A stretch of 64,000 bases of DNA from Hallella seregens ATCC 51272 (GTDB taxonomy: Bacteria; Bacteroidota; Bacteroidia; Bacteroidales; Bacteroidaceae), in assembly GCF_000518545.1 (NCBI RefSeq), contig NZ_JADU01000006.1, positions 1-64,000 of the forward strand. Reading direction: 5' to 3'. The position numbers and the translations under genes are program-made. Shown here one piece after another: positions 25,258 through 35,919 of the stretch; the stretch's first letter is position 1, and every line of letters begins with the position of its first letter. The notes under the pieces are model-generated. The model saw only the letters and a program-made list of their open reading frames with translations, searched no databases and was not told where the DNA came from.

Positions 25258-27912
25258 TTACTTCTCGAAATCGATCATGTCGTCGGGCTCCACCTCGGGC
25301 TCGGCCGTGTCTTCGCCGGAGCCGGCAGCGGTGGCCGCACTCTCGGGAGCGTTGGTGGCCTGGGCAAACTGCTCGTTCTTCTCCTGCATGGCCTGGCGGT
25401 TCTCGGCCTCGACGGTGGCTTCGAGCTCGGAGCTCATCACCTTGCACACGCTGGCAATGATGTCGTTCTTCTTGGCAAGATTGATAAGACGCACGCCCTG
25501 CGTGGCCCGGCCCATGACGCGAATGTCCGAAACGGCCATGCGAATCACGATGCCGCTCTTGTTGATAATCATCAGGTCGTTGTCGTCGGTCACGTTCTTG
25601 ATGGCCACCAGACGGCCGGTCTTCTCGGTCACGGCCATGGTCTTCACGCCCTTGCCGCCACGGTTGGTTTTGCGGTAGTCTTCCACACCCGAGCGTTTGC
25701 CGTAGCCATTCTCGCTCACTACCATGACGCTCTCGCTCTCGGCATCGTTCACTACAACCATGCCCACCACGGCATCGTCGTCGCCATCGAGCCTCATGCC
25801 TCGCACTCCGGTCGATACACGTCCCATCGTGCGGATGGCCCGCTCGTCGAAGCGCACGGCACGGCCGTTGCGATTGGCCATGACAAGCTCGTTCTCGCCA
25901 TTGGTCAGGCGCACGTCCACCACCTCATCGCCCTCGACAATATTGATGGCAATCACGCCGTTGGCCCGCGGACGGGAGTATTCCTTCAGTGAGGTCTTCT
26001 TCACCGTACCGTTCTTTGTGGCAAACACCACGTAGTGGCTGTTCACGAACTCCTCGTTCTCCAGCCCACGGCCGCGCAGCCTCAGGAAAGCGTTCACCGA
26101 GTCGTCGGGCTCGATGTTGAGCAGGTTCTGGATGGCACGGCCCTTGGAGGTCTTGTCGCCCTCGGGGATGTCGTAGCAGTGGAGCCAGTAGCAACGGCCT
26201 TTTTTTGAGAAGAAAAGCATCGTCTGGTGCATCGTGGCGGGATAGATATACTCTGTGAAGTCTTTCTCACGGGTGTGGGCGCCTTTCGAGCCCACGCCGC
26301 CACGAGCCTGCTCGCGGAAGTCGCTCAGCGGCGTGCGCTTGATATATCCCAGGTGGCTCACGGTGATGACCACGGGGTCGTTGGGATAGAAATCTTCGGC
26401 GTTGAACTCGTGCTCGTCGAGGATGAGCTGCGTGCGACGCTCGTCTCCGTACTTCTCCTTGACCTCCTGCAGCTCCTGCTTCATCACGGCCTTGCACTTC
26501 TCGGGGTCGTCAAGGATGCTCTGCAGATACTCCACCTGGGCGGTAACCTCCTCGTATTCGGCGCGCAACTGGTCCATGCGAAGGCCTGTGAGCTGCGAGA
26601 GACGCATGTCGACGATGGCCTTCGACTGCAGGTTGTCGAGCTCGAAACGCTTCTCCAGGTTGACCTGGGCGTCGGCCGGGGTCTTGCTGGCACGGATGAT
26701 ATGCACCACTTCGTCGATATTGTCACAGGCAATGAGCAGTCCTTCGAGGATGTGCAGACGCTCCTGCGCCTTCCGTAGGTCGTACTGTGTGCGGCGGATG
26801 GTCACCTCGTGGCGGTGCTCAATGAAGTAGCTGATGCACTCGCGCAGCGACAACAGTTTCGGGCGCAACTGCGAATGGTCGTGCTTGTTGGGCACCAGGG
26901 CGATGCAGTTCACCGAGAACGAGCTCTGTAGCGCCGTCATCTTGAACAGCTTGTTCAGGATGACCTTGGCATTGACATCGCGTTTCAGGTCCACGACGAT
27001 GCGCATGCCCTGACGGCCGGTCTCGTCGTTCACGTTGGCAATGCCCTCGAGCTTGCCCTCCTTCACCAGGTCGGCGATGTACTCGATGAGCTGCTGCTTG
27101 TTCACGCCATAGGGTATTTCGGTCACCACAATCTTGTCGTGGCTGTCGTCGCTCTCTATTTCGGCCTTGGCTCTCATCACTATTCGGCCGCGGCCTGTCT
27201 CGTAGGCGTCCTTCACGCCCTGCTGGCCATAGATGTAAGCACCCGTGGGAAAGTCGGGTGCGGGGATGAACTGCATCAGCCCGTCGGTGTCAATCTCGGG
27301 ATTGTCGATGAACGCACAGCAGCCGTCTATCACCTCGCCCAGATTGTGCGTGGGGATATTCGTGGCCATGCCGACGGCAATACCGTTGCCGCCGTTGACG
27401 AGCAAGTTGGGGATTTTGGTGGGCATTACGGACGGTTCCTTCAGCGTATCGTCGAAGTTGTTGTCCATATCCACGGTGTCCTTTTCGATGTCATCCATGA
27501 TGTGCTCGCCCATCTTCGACAGGCGGCACTCGGTGTATCGCATGGCAGCGGGCGAGTCGCCGTCCACGCTGCCGAAGTTACCCTGGCCGTCGACCAGCTT
27601 GTAACGCATGTTCCACTCCTGACCCATGCGCACCAGTGCACCGTAGACAGAACTGTCGCCATGGGGATGATACTTACCCAGCACGTCGCCCACGACGCGC
27701 GCGCACTTCTTGTAAGGTTTGTCACTGGTATTGCCCAAGCCCAGCATGCCGTAGAGGATGCGGCGGTGCACAGGCTTGAAACCGTCTCGAACATCGGGAA
27801 GCGCGCGGGCCACAATCACCGACATGGAGTAGTCGATGTAGGAAGTCTTCATCTCTTCCTCGATGTTAATCTTCATGATCCGGTCTTGATCAATTGTCTG
27901 ATTCTCGTCCAT
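25258..27912 (-). CDS. gyrA: DNA gyrase subunit A
   Basis: An 884-residue gyrase A subunit. The winged-helix/tower part includes [17 protein letters not shown], the quinolone-determining stretch [10 protein letters not shown] and the catalytic Tyr126 in [13 protein letters not shown]. The C-terminal beta-pinwheel begins after about residue 530 with the GyrA-box-like [10 protein letters not shown]; a short acidic tail ends the protein. E. coli Ser83 corresponds to Ser87, while E. coli Asp87 corresponds to Gly91. It introduces negative supercoils together with GyrB, which is not in the window. Its promoter is at 27,997-28,028. Confidence 0.97.
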   Translation of the reverse strand: MDENQTIDQDRIMKINIEEEMKTSYIDYSMSVIVARALPDVRDGFKPVHRRILYGMLGLGNTSDKPYKKCARVVGDVLGKYHPHGDSSVYGALVRMGQEWNMRYKLVDGQGNFGSVDGDSPAAMRYTECRLSKMGEHIMDDIEKDTVDMDNNFDDTLKEPSVMPTKIPNLLVNGGNGIAVGMATNIPTHNLGEVIDGCCAFIDNPEIDTDGLMQFIPAPDFPTGAYIYGQQGVKDAYETGRGRIVMRAKAEIESDDSHDKIVVTEIPYGVNKQQLIEYIADLVKEGKLEGIANVNDETGRQGMRIVVDLKRDVNAKVILNKLFKMTALQSSFSVNCIALVPNKHDHSQLRPKLLSLRECISYFIEHRHEVTIRRTQYDLRKAQERLHILEGLLIACDNIDEVVHIIRASKTPADAQVNLEKRFELDNLQSKAIVDMRLSQLTGLRMDQLRAEYEEVTAQVEYLQSILDDPEKCKAVMKQELQEVKEKYGDERRTQLILDEHEFNAEDFYPNDPVVITVSHLGYIKRTPLSDFREQARGGVGSKGAHTREKDFTEYIYPATMHQTMLFFSKKGRCYWLHCYDIPEGDKTSKGRAIQNLLNIEPDDSVNAFLRLRGRGLENEEFVNSHYVVFATKNGTVKKTSLKEYSRPRANGVIAINIVEGDEVVDVRLTNGENELVMANRNGRAVRFDERAIRTMGRVSTGVRGMRLDGDDDAVVGMVVVNDAESESVMVVSENGYGKRSGVEDYRKTNRGGKGVKTMAVTEKTGRLVAIKNVTDDNDLMIINKSGIVIRMAVSDIRVMGRATQGVRLINLAKKNDIIASVCKVMSSELEATVEAENRQAMQEKNEQFAQATNAPESAATAAGSGEDTAEPEVEPDDMIDFEK

Positions 27913-27996
27913 TGAATAGCTTATAGTTTTTTATCAAAATTCCTTCAGAGGGCATTTTTTTGCGTTTTAAGCCGTTAACACCCCGCTTTCAAGGCG

Positions 27997-28028
27997 TAAA
28001 AGTACGAAGTTTCCCCGACATGGCAAAA
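27997..28028 (-). promoter_or_regulatory. Predicted gyrA promoter
   Basis: On the minus strand, TTTTG (28024-28028) and TACTTTTA (27997-28004) are separated by 19 bp, close to the phylum consensus (last base A instead of G). Transcription would start about 80 nt before the gyrA start codon. Confidence 0.6.
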
Positions 28029-28095
28029 CTTTCAAAACGAAAAAAACGCTGTAAACGCAAGATAATCGGGCCGCCAACAGCCCGGACCTACGAGC

Positions 28096-28803
28096 CTATC
28101 CCATCAGCACATAGGCAAAACAATGGCAAAATTCGGCACCCAACACATAGAGCAGCAGCAGGGGCATGAGCCAGTTGCCGGCAGCACAGAGGCACTGACA
28201 CACGTCGTACACGCTGTGCAGCCGGCCGCTCAACAGTCCGTAGCTCACGGCCGTGGTGGCTCCCATGAATGCCAACACGGGAAGCAGGCTCACCGAGAAA
28301 CTGCTGGGAAACAGCTCTCCGGTCACACTAAGCAGCACGGCATGGGGCAAGGCCGTGAGCAAGAGCATGACCGCACATTCTATCAGCAACAGCAATCCTG
28401 AAGCTCTCAAGGCGTAGCGTTGCTGGCCGGTGGGCTGTGGCCGACGGGGCAGCAACGTGTGACACAGGGTTTTCCACAGCCCGCTCTCGCCCACTGCACC
28501 CACGGCCATTGCCATGACAATGAGGTTGACCAGCAGCGGACTGCCCAGCTTGAATGCGAAATTGCCGAAGAACCAGCGAATACCGGCCGCACTGAGCAGG
28601 GAGCGCACCGACATTTCGGGCATGGCTGCGGCCAGCAGCCACGACGCCAGGATGAGGGCCACCTGGCCCGCACCCAGCAGCAACGTCAGCCTGTAGACCC
28701 ACGTCCGCCAAGTCACCCCCCAGTGCTGGCCGAATGCCGACTGGTGTCTGTCGCGCTCTTCTGTCCCCATCACCTTATATATATAGGTACGGTCATTCTT
28801 CAA
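28096..28803 (-). CDS. Half-size AbgT-like integral membrane protein
   Basis: A 235-residue protein with about five to six helices. Residues about 60-115 (VRSLLSAAGIRWFFGNFAFKLGSPLL, then MAMAVGAVGESGLWKTL) resemble the conserved N-terminal part of AbgT-family p-aminobenzoyl-glutamate transporters, where the text is typically LLS-EGI-W and GVAE-SGL. Full AbgT proteins have about 500 residues, so this is a half-size relative, not a working copy of the family. Its start overlaps the end of the upstream response-regulator gene by 4 bp. The function is unknown. Confidence 0.55.
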   Translation of the reverse strand: MKNDRTYIYKVMGTEERDRHQSAFGQHWGVTWRTWVYRLTLLLGAGQVALILASWLLAAAMPEMSVRSLLSAAGIRWFFGNFAFKLGSPLLVNLIVMAMAVGAVGESGLWKTLCHTLLPRRPQPTGQQRYALRASGLLLLIECAVMLLLTALPHAVLLSVTGELFPSSFSVSLLPVLAFMGATTAVSYGLLSGRLHSVYDVCQCLCAAGNWLMPLLLLYVLGAEFCHCFAYVLMG

Positions 28804-29525
28804 TCTTCGTCAGGATGCAGGTTGTCCACATCGAGAATGCGCAGCTCCAACGCCCGCACCACGAGACGTGTGGCGTTCACCCCCACTCCGCCGCGGCCGT
28901 CGGGAAAGAGTTTCTGCGCCAGCTCGTTCTGCCGTTTCTCCAGACTTTTCACACCGAACGGCATGCCGCGCAGGTTCGTGATCTGCTCTTTCGTGAAGCC
29001 AAGAGCCAGATGCCGCAGGAACCGCTCGTCGTATTCGTCTATCTCATAGTTGATAAGCGCCTCTTGTCGCATCAGTTCATTGTTCACGCTGTGCTTGAAG
29101 CGGCTCACGATTTTCTCCAGGATAGGCTGGTTGAACACCAGCCGCTTGCCGTCCATCACACTGGCCACATCGCCCCGTGTAAGCAGTTCCCCGCTCTTCA
29201 GGATGATGCCGTCGCAACCAGCGTCGAGCGCATCCACCCACAGTTTCTCGTTCAGAATCTCGCCGGTGAAAATCAAAATCTTCACCTCGGGGTGGGTCTC
29301 CTTGGTGTGTCGGCATATCTCTACACCCACGGTGGTGGAGCCGCCGAGGCCGAGATCGAGCAGCACCAGGTCGGGAATCTGCTCTTTCATGAGTCGCAAG
29401 AAGCTCTGCTCCGAGTCGGCCGTACCGATGATATGGGCCTCGGGAATGTCGTTACGGATGATGCCCTCCGTGCCTTTCAGCTCCAGCGGCACGTCCTCGA
29501 CGATAATGATATTGAAGTCTTTCAT
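28800..29525 (-). CDS. Response regulator, Bacteroidales DUF5932 type
   Basis: A 241-residue regulator. The receiver domain covers residues about 4-125 with acidic residues E10/D11 and the acceptor Asp in LVLLDLGLGG. After a linker, residues 165-240 form a helical output domain with the helix-turn-helix-like LRHLALGFTKEQITNLRGMPFGVKSLEKRQNELAQKLF, reminiscent of a diverged LuxR-type domain. It starts 8 bp after the stop of the double sensor gene, its presumed partner. Confidence 0.8.
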   Translation of the reverse strand: MKDFNIIIVEDVPLELKGTEGIIRNDIPEAHIIGTADSEQSFLRLMKEQIPDLVLLDLGLGGSTTVGVEICRHTKETHPEVKILIFTGEILNEKLWVDALDAGCDGIILKSGELLTRGDVASVMDGKRLVFNQPILEKIVSRFKHSVNNELMRQEALINYEIDEYDERFLRHLALGFTKEQITNLRGMPFGVKSLEKRQNELAQKLFPDGRGGVGVNATRLVVRALELRILDVDNLHPDED

Positions 29526-29533
29526 GGCGTTTC

Positions 29534-32500
29534 TTATTGTTTAATCAATATATGGTTGGTTCGGCGCACCGCCTCCAGGCAGCGCACAGGCATGGTGACA
29601 ATCACCACGGGGCCCGTCTGGCCCACTTCGGCCCGGATGCCACAGCCGCGCAGACCGGTGGCTTCGCCCATCTCACGCACGATTTGACGGCAGAGCAGGA
29701 ACTTCAGATCGGCCGTATAGGGCGTGAAGAGCTGCCTGCACTGTTCGTCATTCAGCGCGCAGCCGTCCATCTGCACTTGTATATCAACGTATCGGTCGCG
29801 TGTTTCTGATACCGCAGCCTCGGGTTTTTCGCCGTTGTTGAGCTTCTTTAAGATTTCAAAAAGATAGGCCGTCATGTCGTCATCCAGCCGCGCGGCGGGA
29901 ATCTGCCGCATAGCTTGCTGCGAAAGAATCTGGTAAAGCTCCTGATAGTAGCCGGCCAACTCCGCGATGCCGGCCAGATGTGCGTCGGTTCCATCGATGA
30001 GTTGGCGGATGCGTGAGGGGTAGTACATCGTCTCGTGTTTCAGTGTGGAGAGGCAGTTGTCCAGCACACTGTTCGACACATGCAGCCTGTCGGTGTCCAT
30101 CTGAAGCCGGCGCAGGTTGTCCTCGGCCAGCTCAATGGTGGTTTCCTGACTGGCCGCACTGTCTATCGAGAGCTGCAGGGCATTGTGTATCTGCCTCACA
30201 ATGACGCTCAGGTTCTCCTGCTGCTCGTCCGAAAGGTCGAACTTTCGGAAGTCGCCCAGCCGGTCGATGCCCTGCAGTTTTTCGGCATCTCCAACGTCCT
30301 TGAGCAGCAAACGGTTCATGGCATTGATATGATCGATGCAGAAACTATAGTTCAACCGATGGCGATAGTACAGGAAATAATAGGCCGGAAAGATGATAAC
30401 GAGCAGCAACGACAGCAGTATCACGGCCACGGTCTTGTTGTTTTCGCTGCGCTGCATGGTGCGCACATACTCGGGCAACGTAGTGTCGGCACTCACTTCG
30501 CGGAAGAGTCGGGTGTACACTCTGTTGTTTTCTTGGTACACGTCCCACCGATGCAGGGCCAGAGCAGCCACGGCAGCCTCGTTGCTGATGTCGAGAAGGG
30601 TCACCGTGTCCGTAGGCGCCAGGTACTTGCGACAGCTGTCTGCCCACTGCAGCGTGCGCTCATAGGTGCCGTTGATATTGGAAAAGTAGGCACTGTCGGC
30701 ATACTGCGAGGCCCTGCCAACCGGCGGACGTGCCGGCTTGGCCGCCGTCTCGCCGCCATGGGTCAGCGTTCCTGCCATCGCCAGCACCACGCACAAGCGG
30801 GCCACGCCACGGGGCAGCCTGAAGTAAAAACGCGAGCCGCAGCCCACCTCGCTCTCGGCCTTGAGGGTGCATACACTGAAGATACGGCTCATCTTCTTGT
30901 ATTTCTCGATGATGCCATTACAGTTTTTCAGTCCGAATCCATGCCCTCCCGTATAGGTGCGGTCGAAGACATGGGCCAGCTGTTCGCCGCTCATGCCGCG
31001 GCCGTTGTCGGTCACGCTCACCTCCACATAGTCGTCGGTCTCCGTGGCGCTCACGCTCACCGTCCCGCCCTCGGGCGTAAACTTGCGGGCGTTGTCGGCC
31101 ATGGTGTTAATCATGAAAAGCGTCAGCGTCTTGTCTGCTTTCACCACACTCTGCGTGGGCTCCACGTTGAGCGTGATGCCTTTCAGCTGATAGTTCATGC
31201 GGGCGCGCGCCACAATGTCGAAGAGCGACTGCAGATCGAAGTTCTCTATCTTGAGGCTCACCTCGCCTTGCCGCATCTGTATCCAGCGCGTCAGCACATT
31301 GTTGTAGTCGTTGATGCTCTCTGTAAGCTCGGCGATATACTGATAGCGTTGCCGCCTCACCCCGGGCGCATCGGTTCCGGCCTGCAGCCGCGCCACCTCG
31401 TTCATCATGCGGTCGATGAAAGGCATCACGCTGTTCACCAGCTGAATCTTGGCCCGCTGCTCCAGGTTGCGGCGTTTGTTCTGCTTCAGGTGCAGCCGCA
31501 CCACGTCGGTCTGCTCCTGTATCTCATTGTAACGTTCCTGCACACCGGCGGCTTTCTGCTCGTTCTGCCGCCGCCATTCGGTCAGCGGCTCGAGCAAAGT
31601 GCCGAGGGAAAAGCGGGCATCGCTGCGTCGGCGCATTAGGTCGAACACATAGAGCAACGCCGTGACCACGGCTATCATCAGGATGACAGCCACAAGCATG
31701 CCGTTGAGCTGGCGCGCCGACTCGTCGAGCTGACTGGCACGCGCCTCCAGTTGCCGGTCCTGGCGGGTCTGTTCCTGCAGGTCGAGGTAGATGTTGCGGT
31801 TGCGATCGCTGTTCACCTTGTCGTTCACTGCCGAATAGACCAGGCTAAGCTGCTCGCGGATGGAGGCCACCAAGTCGGGAGCCTGACGGATGGCTTTGTT
31901 CGTGTTCAGCGCACGTTGCAGACAGAGCAAGGCCGAACGGTAGTCATGAATCTGCCAATAGCATTCGGCCAGCGTGCGGTTGGCACCGGCTGTCTGGTAG
32001 ACATCGCCATAGCGGCGGAACAGGTCGAGCGACCGTTGTGCCAGGTTGCCGGCCAGCAAGGCCTCGGGCATGCCGTCGGTATTGATGAGCCGAATGGCGG
32101 GCAGGTTGTTGCGTATGAGCTGCGAGCGTTGGGGTTCGGCTTGCAGATGCTCGCTCATAGCCTGCATGGCCTGGGCTTTCCAGAAGGGATAGTCGGCCTG
32201 AACGGAGAGCGTATAACAGTGCACCAGATATTCAAACTCGGCCTGGGCGGTCTCCTCGGGAGTAGTCTCACTGAGGATGCCGCCGGCTCCAATGTTGTAC
32301 CAATAGCACAGCAACTGGGCCGTGTCCTGCTGTATTTCACCAAAGGGATCTATCTCTTCCAGGGCGTCCACCGAGGTCTTGACTTGCCCCACATAATAAA
32401 AATAGGAAGAGGCCACGATGGCAAACTCCGAGCGCGCATAGACCATCCGCCGCATCTGGTGGGGCGTAAGGCGGTCGGGCTCATCGTCGAAGCGTCGCAG

Positions 32501-32917
32501 ACGACGCATGGCACGCTCGCGATAGGCATAGAAATCCTTGTTGCGCGACCGTCGCTGGCAGAGCCTCATCATCTGGATGTCGGCCACAAGCAGCTCCACC
32601 TGGTTGTCGGTGGTGCCGGCAACCTGCTCCAGCAGCCGCTCGGCCTGTGTATACTGCATCTTGGCAAGACACACAAAGGCAAGGTGATTCAGGGCCTCGG
32701 CCGCCCCGGCATCGTAGTTGGCGGCAAGGCTCAGACTGCGACGGGCGTAGGCCTGCGTGGAATCAAGGTTGCGGTAGTGGAAGTCGTAGGCCCGCTCGTT
32801 CAGCCGATCCACGCGTGCCGCCTGGCGGTCGCCACAGCCCACCATAACCCAGCAGACGGCCAGCATCAACATGCCGACCGTCCACTTCAGAATCCTGTGT
32901 CGCTGAATGCGGGTCAT
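29534..32917 (-). CDS. Double-module sensor histidine kinase, DUF5112/DUF5113 type
   Basis: An 1127-residue protein. A lipoprotein-like or uncleaved N-terminal signal (VCWVMVGCG at 20-28) is followed by helical TPR-like repeats to about 395 and a helix at 407-425. A coiled coil follows, then an ATPase domain at about 590-705 with N-box NTMADNARKF, DNGRGMS and GHGFGLKN. After this domain come a second signal-like helix (704-720), another extracellular segment, a helix at 829-850 and a C-terminal helical part ending in a degenerate ATPase-like fold. I see no HisKA-type His in the dimerisation region (RAKIQLVNSVMPFIDRMMNE). It resembles two sensors joined end to end. Confidence 0.8.
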   Translation of the reverse strand: MTRIQRHRILKWTVGMLMLAVCWVMVGCGDRQAARVDRLNERAYDFHYRNLDSTQAYARRSLSLAANYDAGAAEALNHLAFVCLAKMQYTQAERLLEQVAGTTDNQVELLVADIQMMRLCQRRSRNKDFYAYRERAMRRLRRFDDEPDRLTPHQMRRMVYARSEFAIVASSYFYYVGQVKTSVDALEEIDPFGEIQQDTAQLLCYWYNIGAGGILSETTPEETAQAEFEYLVHCYTLSVQADYPFWKAQAMQAMSEHLQAEPQRSQLIRNNLPAIRLINTDGMPEALLAGNLAQRSLDLFRRYGDVYQTAGANRTLAECYWQIHDYRSALLCLQRALNTNKAIRQAPDLVASIREQLSLVYSAVNDKVNSDRNRNIYLDLQEQTRQDRQLEARASQLDESARQLNGMLVAVILMIAVVTALLYVFDLMRRRSDARFSLGTLLEPLTEWRRQNEQKAAGVQERYNEIQEQTDVVRLHLKQNKRRNLEQRAKIQLVNSVMPFIDRMMNEVARLQAGTDAPGVRRQRYQYIAELTESINDYNNVLTRWIQMRQGEVSLKIENFDLQSLFDIVARARMNYQLKGITLNVEPTQSVVKADKTLTLFMINTMADNARKFTPEGGTVSVSATETDDYVEVSVTDNGRGMSGEQLAHVFDRTYTGGHGFGLKNCNGIIEKYKKMSRIFSVCTLKAESEVGCGSRFYFRLPRGVARLCVVLAMAGTLTHGGETAAKPARPPVGRASQYADSAYFSNINGTYERTLQWADSCRKYLAPTDTVTLLDISNEAAVAALALHRWDVYQENNRVYTRLFREVSADTTLPEYVRTMQRSENNKTVAVILLSLLLVIIFPAYYFLYYRHRLNYSFCIDHINAMNRLLLKDVGDAEKLQGIDRLGDFRKFDLSDEQQENLSVIVRQIHNALQLSIDSAASQETTIELAEDNLRRLQMDTDRLHVSNSVLDNCLSTLKHETMYYPSRIRQLIDGTDAHLAGIAELAGYYQELYQILSQQAMRQIPAARLDDDMTAYLFEILKKLNNGEKPEAAVSETRDRYVDIQVQMDGCALNDEQCRQLFTPYTADLKFLLCRQIVREMGEATGLRGCGIRAEVGQTGPVVIVTMPVRCLEAVRRTNHILIKQ

Positions 32918-32939
32918 CGTGCGGTTGCGGCGCGCCCGT

Positions 32940-33611
32940 TCAGCCGCGGGCCTCGCGGATATAGCCCAGCGCTTCCACGCACTTGTCGGTAATGGCCTTC
33001 CAGTTGCGGGCGGCCACCACCTCCTTGGGGAAGAGCTTTGACCCCATGCCCACGCAGAGCACGCCGGCCTTGATCCACTCGGTGAGGTTCTCCCTGTCGG
33101 GCGAAACGGCGCCGGTCACCATGATGTTGCTCCAGCGCAGCGGGGCCAGCACGTTCTTGACAAACGACGGCCCGCCCACGTTGCCCGCGGGGAACACCTT
33201 CGTCACGTCGCAGCCCAGAGCCTGGGCATGGCTGATTTCGCTCACCGTGCCGCAGCCCGGCGAATAGGGCACCAGCCGGCGGTTGCACACGGGAGCTATC
33301 TCGGGGTTGAAGTTGGGGCCCACGATGAAGTTGGCGCCCAGCTGCAGATAGAGCGAAGCCGTGCCGGCATCGATCACTGTGCCGGCTCCCAGGATGAGTT
33401 CGGAGCACTCCTTGTCGGCCCATTTCACCAGTTCGCCGAAGATTTCGTGGGCGAAGTCACCGCGGTTGGTGAACTCGAACACGCGCACGCCGCCCTCGTA
33501 ACAGGCCTTGATAACATTCTTACACACGTCAACGTCCTTGTTGAAGAACACGGGAACCATGCCCGTTTCCTTCATGGCGGTCATCACCTGGACTTTGTTA
33601 AACTTTGCCAT
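32940..33611 (-). CDS. eda: KDPG aldolase (2-dehydro-3-deoxy-phosphogluconate aldolase)
   Basis: A 223-residue class I aldolase that splits 2-keto-3-deoxy-6-phosphogluconate into pyruvate and glyceraldehyde 3-phosphate. The Schiff-base Lys is Lys138 in VTKVFPAGN, and the general acid/base Glu is Glu46 in [14 protein letters not shown] and MVTGAVSP form the phosphate-binding loops. It is 26 bp downstream of the KDG kinase gene, so the last two steps of hexuronate catabolism are co-transcribed. Confidence 0.95.
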   Translation of the reverse strand: MAKFNKVQVMTAMKETGMVPVFFNKDVDVCKNVIKACYEGGVRVFEFTNRGDFAHEIFGELVKWADKECSELILGAGTVIDAGTASLYLQLGANFIVGPNFNPEIAPVCNRRLVPYSPGCGTVSEISHAQALGCDVTKVFPAGNVGGPSFVKNVLAPLRWSNIMVTGAVSPDRENLTEWIKAGVLCVGMGSKLFPKEVVAARNWKAITDKCVEALGYIREARG

Positions 33612-33637
33612 TTTATGCTGTTTATAGGTTGATTCTC

Positions 33638-34660
33638 TTATCGCTGCACGCGACCGTTGGCATTGCCGCCGGCCAGACTCTCCACCTCTGCCTCGCTCAC
33701 GAGGTTGAAATCACCGGGAATCGTGTGCTTCAGAGCCGAGGCAGCCACGGCAAACTCCAGGGCTTCGCCCTGCGTGGACTTGGTGAGCAGCCCATGGATG
33801 AGGCCGCCCGAGAACGAGTCGCCGCCGCCCACACGGTCGATGATGGGGTCGATGTCGTAGCGCTTGCTCTCGTAAAAGTCCTTGCCGTTATAGATAAGAG
33901 CCTTCCAGCCATTGTGCGTGGCCGAGAACGATTCGCGGAGCGTGGACACCACATACTTGAAGCCGAACTCCTTCATCATGCCCTTGAAGATGTTGTAATA
34001 GCCGCTGGCATCGGTCTTTCCGCCCTCAACGTCGGCGTCGGGCTTGAAGCCCAAACAGAGCTGTGCATCCTCTTCATTGCCGATGCACACGTCCACATAC
34101 TTCATGAGCGGACGCATCACCGAGATGGCTTTCTCCGAAGTCCAGAGCTTCTTGCGGAAGTTCAGGTCCACCGACACCGTCACGCCGTGGCGCTTGGCAG
34201 CCTCGCAAGCCAGGCGGGTGAGCTCGGCAGCCTTGTCCGACACGGCCGGCGTGATGCCGCTCCAGTGGAACCACTGCGCGCCGTCCATGATGGCGTCGAA
34301 GTCAAAATCTGAAGCATCGGCCTCGGCAATGGCGCTGTGCGCCCGGTCGTAAATCACCTTTGAGGGGCGCATCGAGGCTCCCGTCTCGGCATAGTAGAGG
34401 CCCACGCGGTCGCCGCCGCGGGCGATAAAGCGGGTGTCCACCCCATAGCGGCGCAGGGCGTTCACGGCAATCTGGCCAATCTCATGGCTCGGTAGCTTGC
34501 TCACGAAGTAGGCCTCGTGCCCATAATTGGCCACACTCACGGCCACATTGGCCTCGCCGCCGCCGGGAATGATGCGGAAATGGTCGGTCTGGATGAAACG
34601 ATCGCTGCCCTCCGGGGACAAGCGCAGCATGATTTCGCCTAATGTTACGATTTTAGCCAT
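33638..34660 (-). CDS. kdgK: PfkB-family 2-keto-3-deoxygluconate kinase
   Basis: A 340-residue ribokinase-fold sugar kinase. The N-terminal [11 protein letters not shown] and [15 protein letters not shown] regions bind the sugar, and the C-terminal [18 protein letters not shown] carries the catalytic Asp and anion hole. Its neighbours (eda, uxaA) point to 2-keto-3-deoxygluconate as substrate. It leads the kdgK-eda operon and is transcribed away from the LacI-type regulator. A -7 box (TATATTTG) lies at 34,723-34,730 on the minus strand. Confidence 0.9.
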   Translation of the reverse strand: MAKIVTLGEIMLRLSPEGSDRFIQTDHFRIIPGGGEANVAVSVANYGHEAYFVSKLPSHEIGQIAVNALRRYGVDTRFIARGGDRVGLYYAETGASMRPSKVIYDRAHSAIAEADASDFDFDAIMDGAQWFHWSGITPAVSDKAAELTRLACEAAKRHGVTVSVDLNFRKKLWTSEKAISVMRPLMKYVDVCIGNEEDAQLCLGFKPDADVEGGKTDASGYYNIFKGMMKEFGFKYVVSTLRESFSATHNGWKALIYNGKDFYESKRYDIDPIIDRVGGGDSFSGGLIHGLLTKSTQGEALEFAVAASALKHTIPGDFNLVSEAEVESLAGGNANGRVQR

Positions 34661-34722
34661 GTTCTTAACGATTTAATTTTTATTGTTTGTTGTGTATAGA
34701 TTATTCCTTTCGTTTGTCGGGG

Positions 34723-34730
34723 CAAATATA
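34723..34730 (-). promoter_or_regulatory. Predicted -7 element of the kdgK-eda operon
   Basis: TATATTTG on the minus strand, about 60 bp before the kdgK start codon, fits the -7 box of the phylum. The upstream element is less clear. It lies in the divergent region shared with the LacI-type gene, where an operator would be expected. Confidence 0.5.
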
Positions 34731-34854
34731 AAGAGAAATTTCCAAAACGGGAAACAAATCGGCAAAAAACATGGTTTTTCAACAAATAATTCCCGTGCAC
34801 GTCGATACAATTCAACTTTTATGCTTATTTTTGCATGGTAATTACGACCCAACG

Positions 34855-35919
34855 ATGACAGACAAAATCAGAATCAAGGACATTGCCCAGAGAGCCGGCG
34901 TGTCGGTGGGGACGGTGGATCGAGTGCTCCACGAGCGTCCCAATGTGTCGTCCAAGGCCCGTGCCCGCGTGGAGGCCGCACTCAAGGAGGTGAACTATCA
35001 GCCCAACATGTACGCCTCCGCCTTGGCCTACAACCGCTCGTACACATTCATTGTACTCATTCCCCGGCACGAGCAGGTGGCCTACTGGGAAGAGATAGAA
35101 GAGGGCGTCAAGATGGCCCAAGAGGCCCGACGCGACTTCCACGTCAAGGCCGAAATCATGTATTACGAGCAATTCGACGAGCAATCGTTCCTCGACACCA
35201 CCCGCGATTGCCTGGAGGCCCAGCCCGACGGAGTGGTCATTGTGCCCTCGGATCTGGAGGTGACGCGGCGCTTCACCGACCAAATGCACGAGCGGGGCAT
35301 CCCCTTTGTGATGCTCGACTCCTACATGCCCGACCTGAAACCCCTGGCTTTCTTCGGACAAGACTCGTTTTCGAGCGGCTACTTCGCCGCACGCATGCTC
35401 ATGCTCATTGCCGGCCAAGAGACCGCCATCGCCATCGTGAAGCTCACCAGCAACGGGCGCGTGGTAAGCAAGCAGCAGGACAACCGCGAGGTGGGCTTCC
35501 GCCACTACATGCACGACCACTTCCCCAGCGTCGCCATCATTGAGCTGGAACTGCCGCTCAACGGCACGCGACAGCTCCACAACAGCATGCTGGAGGAGTT
35601 CTTCGTAGCCCGTCCCGACATTCACCATTGCATCACTTTGGGCTCCAAGGCCCACGTCGTGGGCGAGTTTCTGCTGCGCACCAACCGCCGCGACGTGCAG
35701 ATTATGGGCTACGACATGGTGGGCAAGAACGCCGAGTGCCTGCGTCAGGGCAGCGTGTCGTTCCTCATTGCGCAGCACGCTTACCAGCAGGGCTACTCGT
35801 GTGTGGACACGCTTTTCAGGGCCATCGTGCTCAAAAAGAAGGTACAGCCCGTGAACTACATGCCCATTGAGCTGCTCACCCGGGAGAACGTGGACTTCTA
35901 CCGGCGCACGCAGCTGTGA
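34855..35919 (+). CDS. LacI-family transcriptional regulator
   Basis: A 354-residue repressor starting at MTDKIRIKDIAQRAG (ATG 34855); an earlier in-frame ATG at 34771 would add an unlikely 28 residues that overlap the promoter region. The helix-turn-helix (IKDIAQRAGVSVGTVDRVLHE) occupies residues 6-28 and the periplasmic-binding-like sensor domain about 60-350. It is divergent from kdgK-eda and upstream of uxaA, so it most likely senses a hexuronate or KDG intermediate. A -7-like box TATTTTTG is at 34,826-34,833. Confidence 0.9.
   Translation: MTDKIRIKDIAQRAGVSVGTVDRVLHERPNVSSKARARVEAALKEVNYQPNMYASALAYNRSYTFIVLIPRHEQVAYWEEIEEGVKMAQEARRDFHVKAEIMYYEQFDEQSFLDTTRDCLEAQPDGVVIVPSDLEVTRRFTDQMHERGIPFVMLDSYMPDLKPLAFFGQDSFSSGYFAARMLMLIAGQETAIAIVKLTSNGRVVSKQQDNREVGFRHYMHDHFPSVAIIELELPLNGTRQLHNSMLEEFFVARPDIHHCITLGSKAHVVGEFLLRTNRRDVQIMGYDMVGKNAECLRQGSVSFLIAQHAYQQGYSCVDTLFRAIVLKKKVQPVNYMPIELLTRENVDFYRRTQL

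Noticed and set aside
34771..34854. Upstream start for the LacI-type regulator
   Set aside because: It would add 28 residues that do not fit the family and would cover the -7 box.
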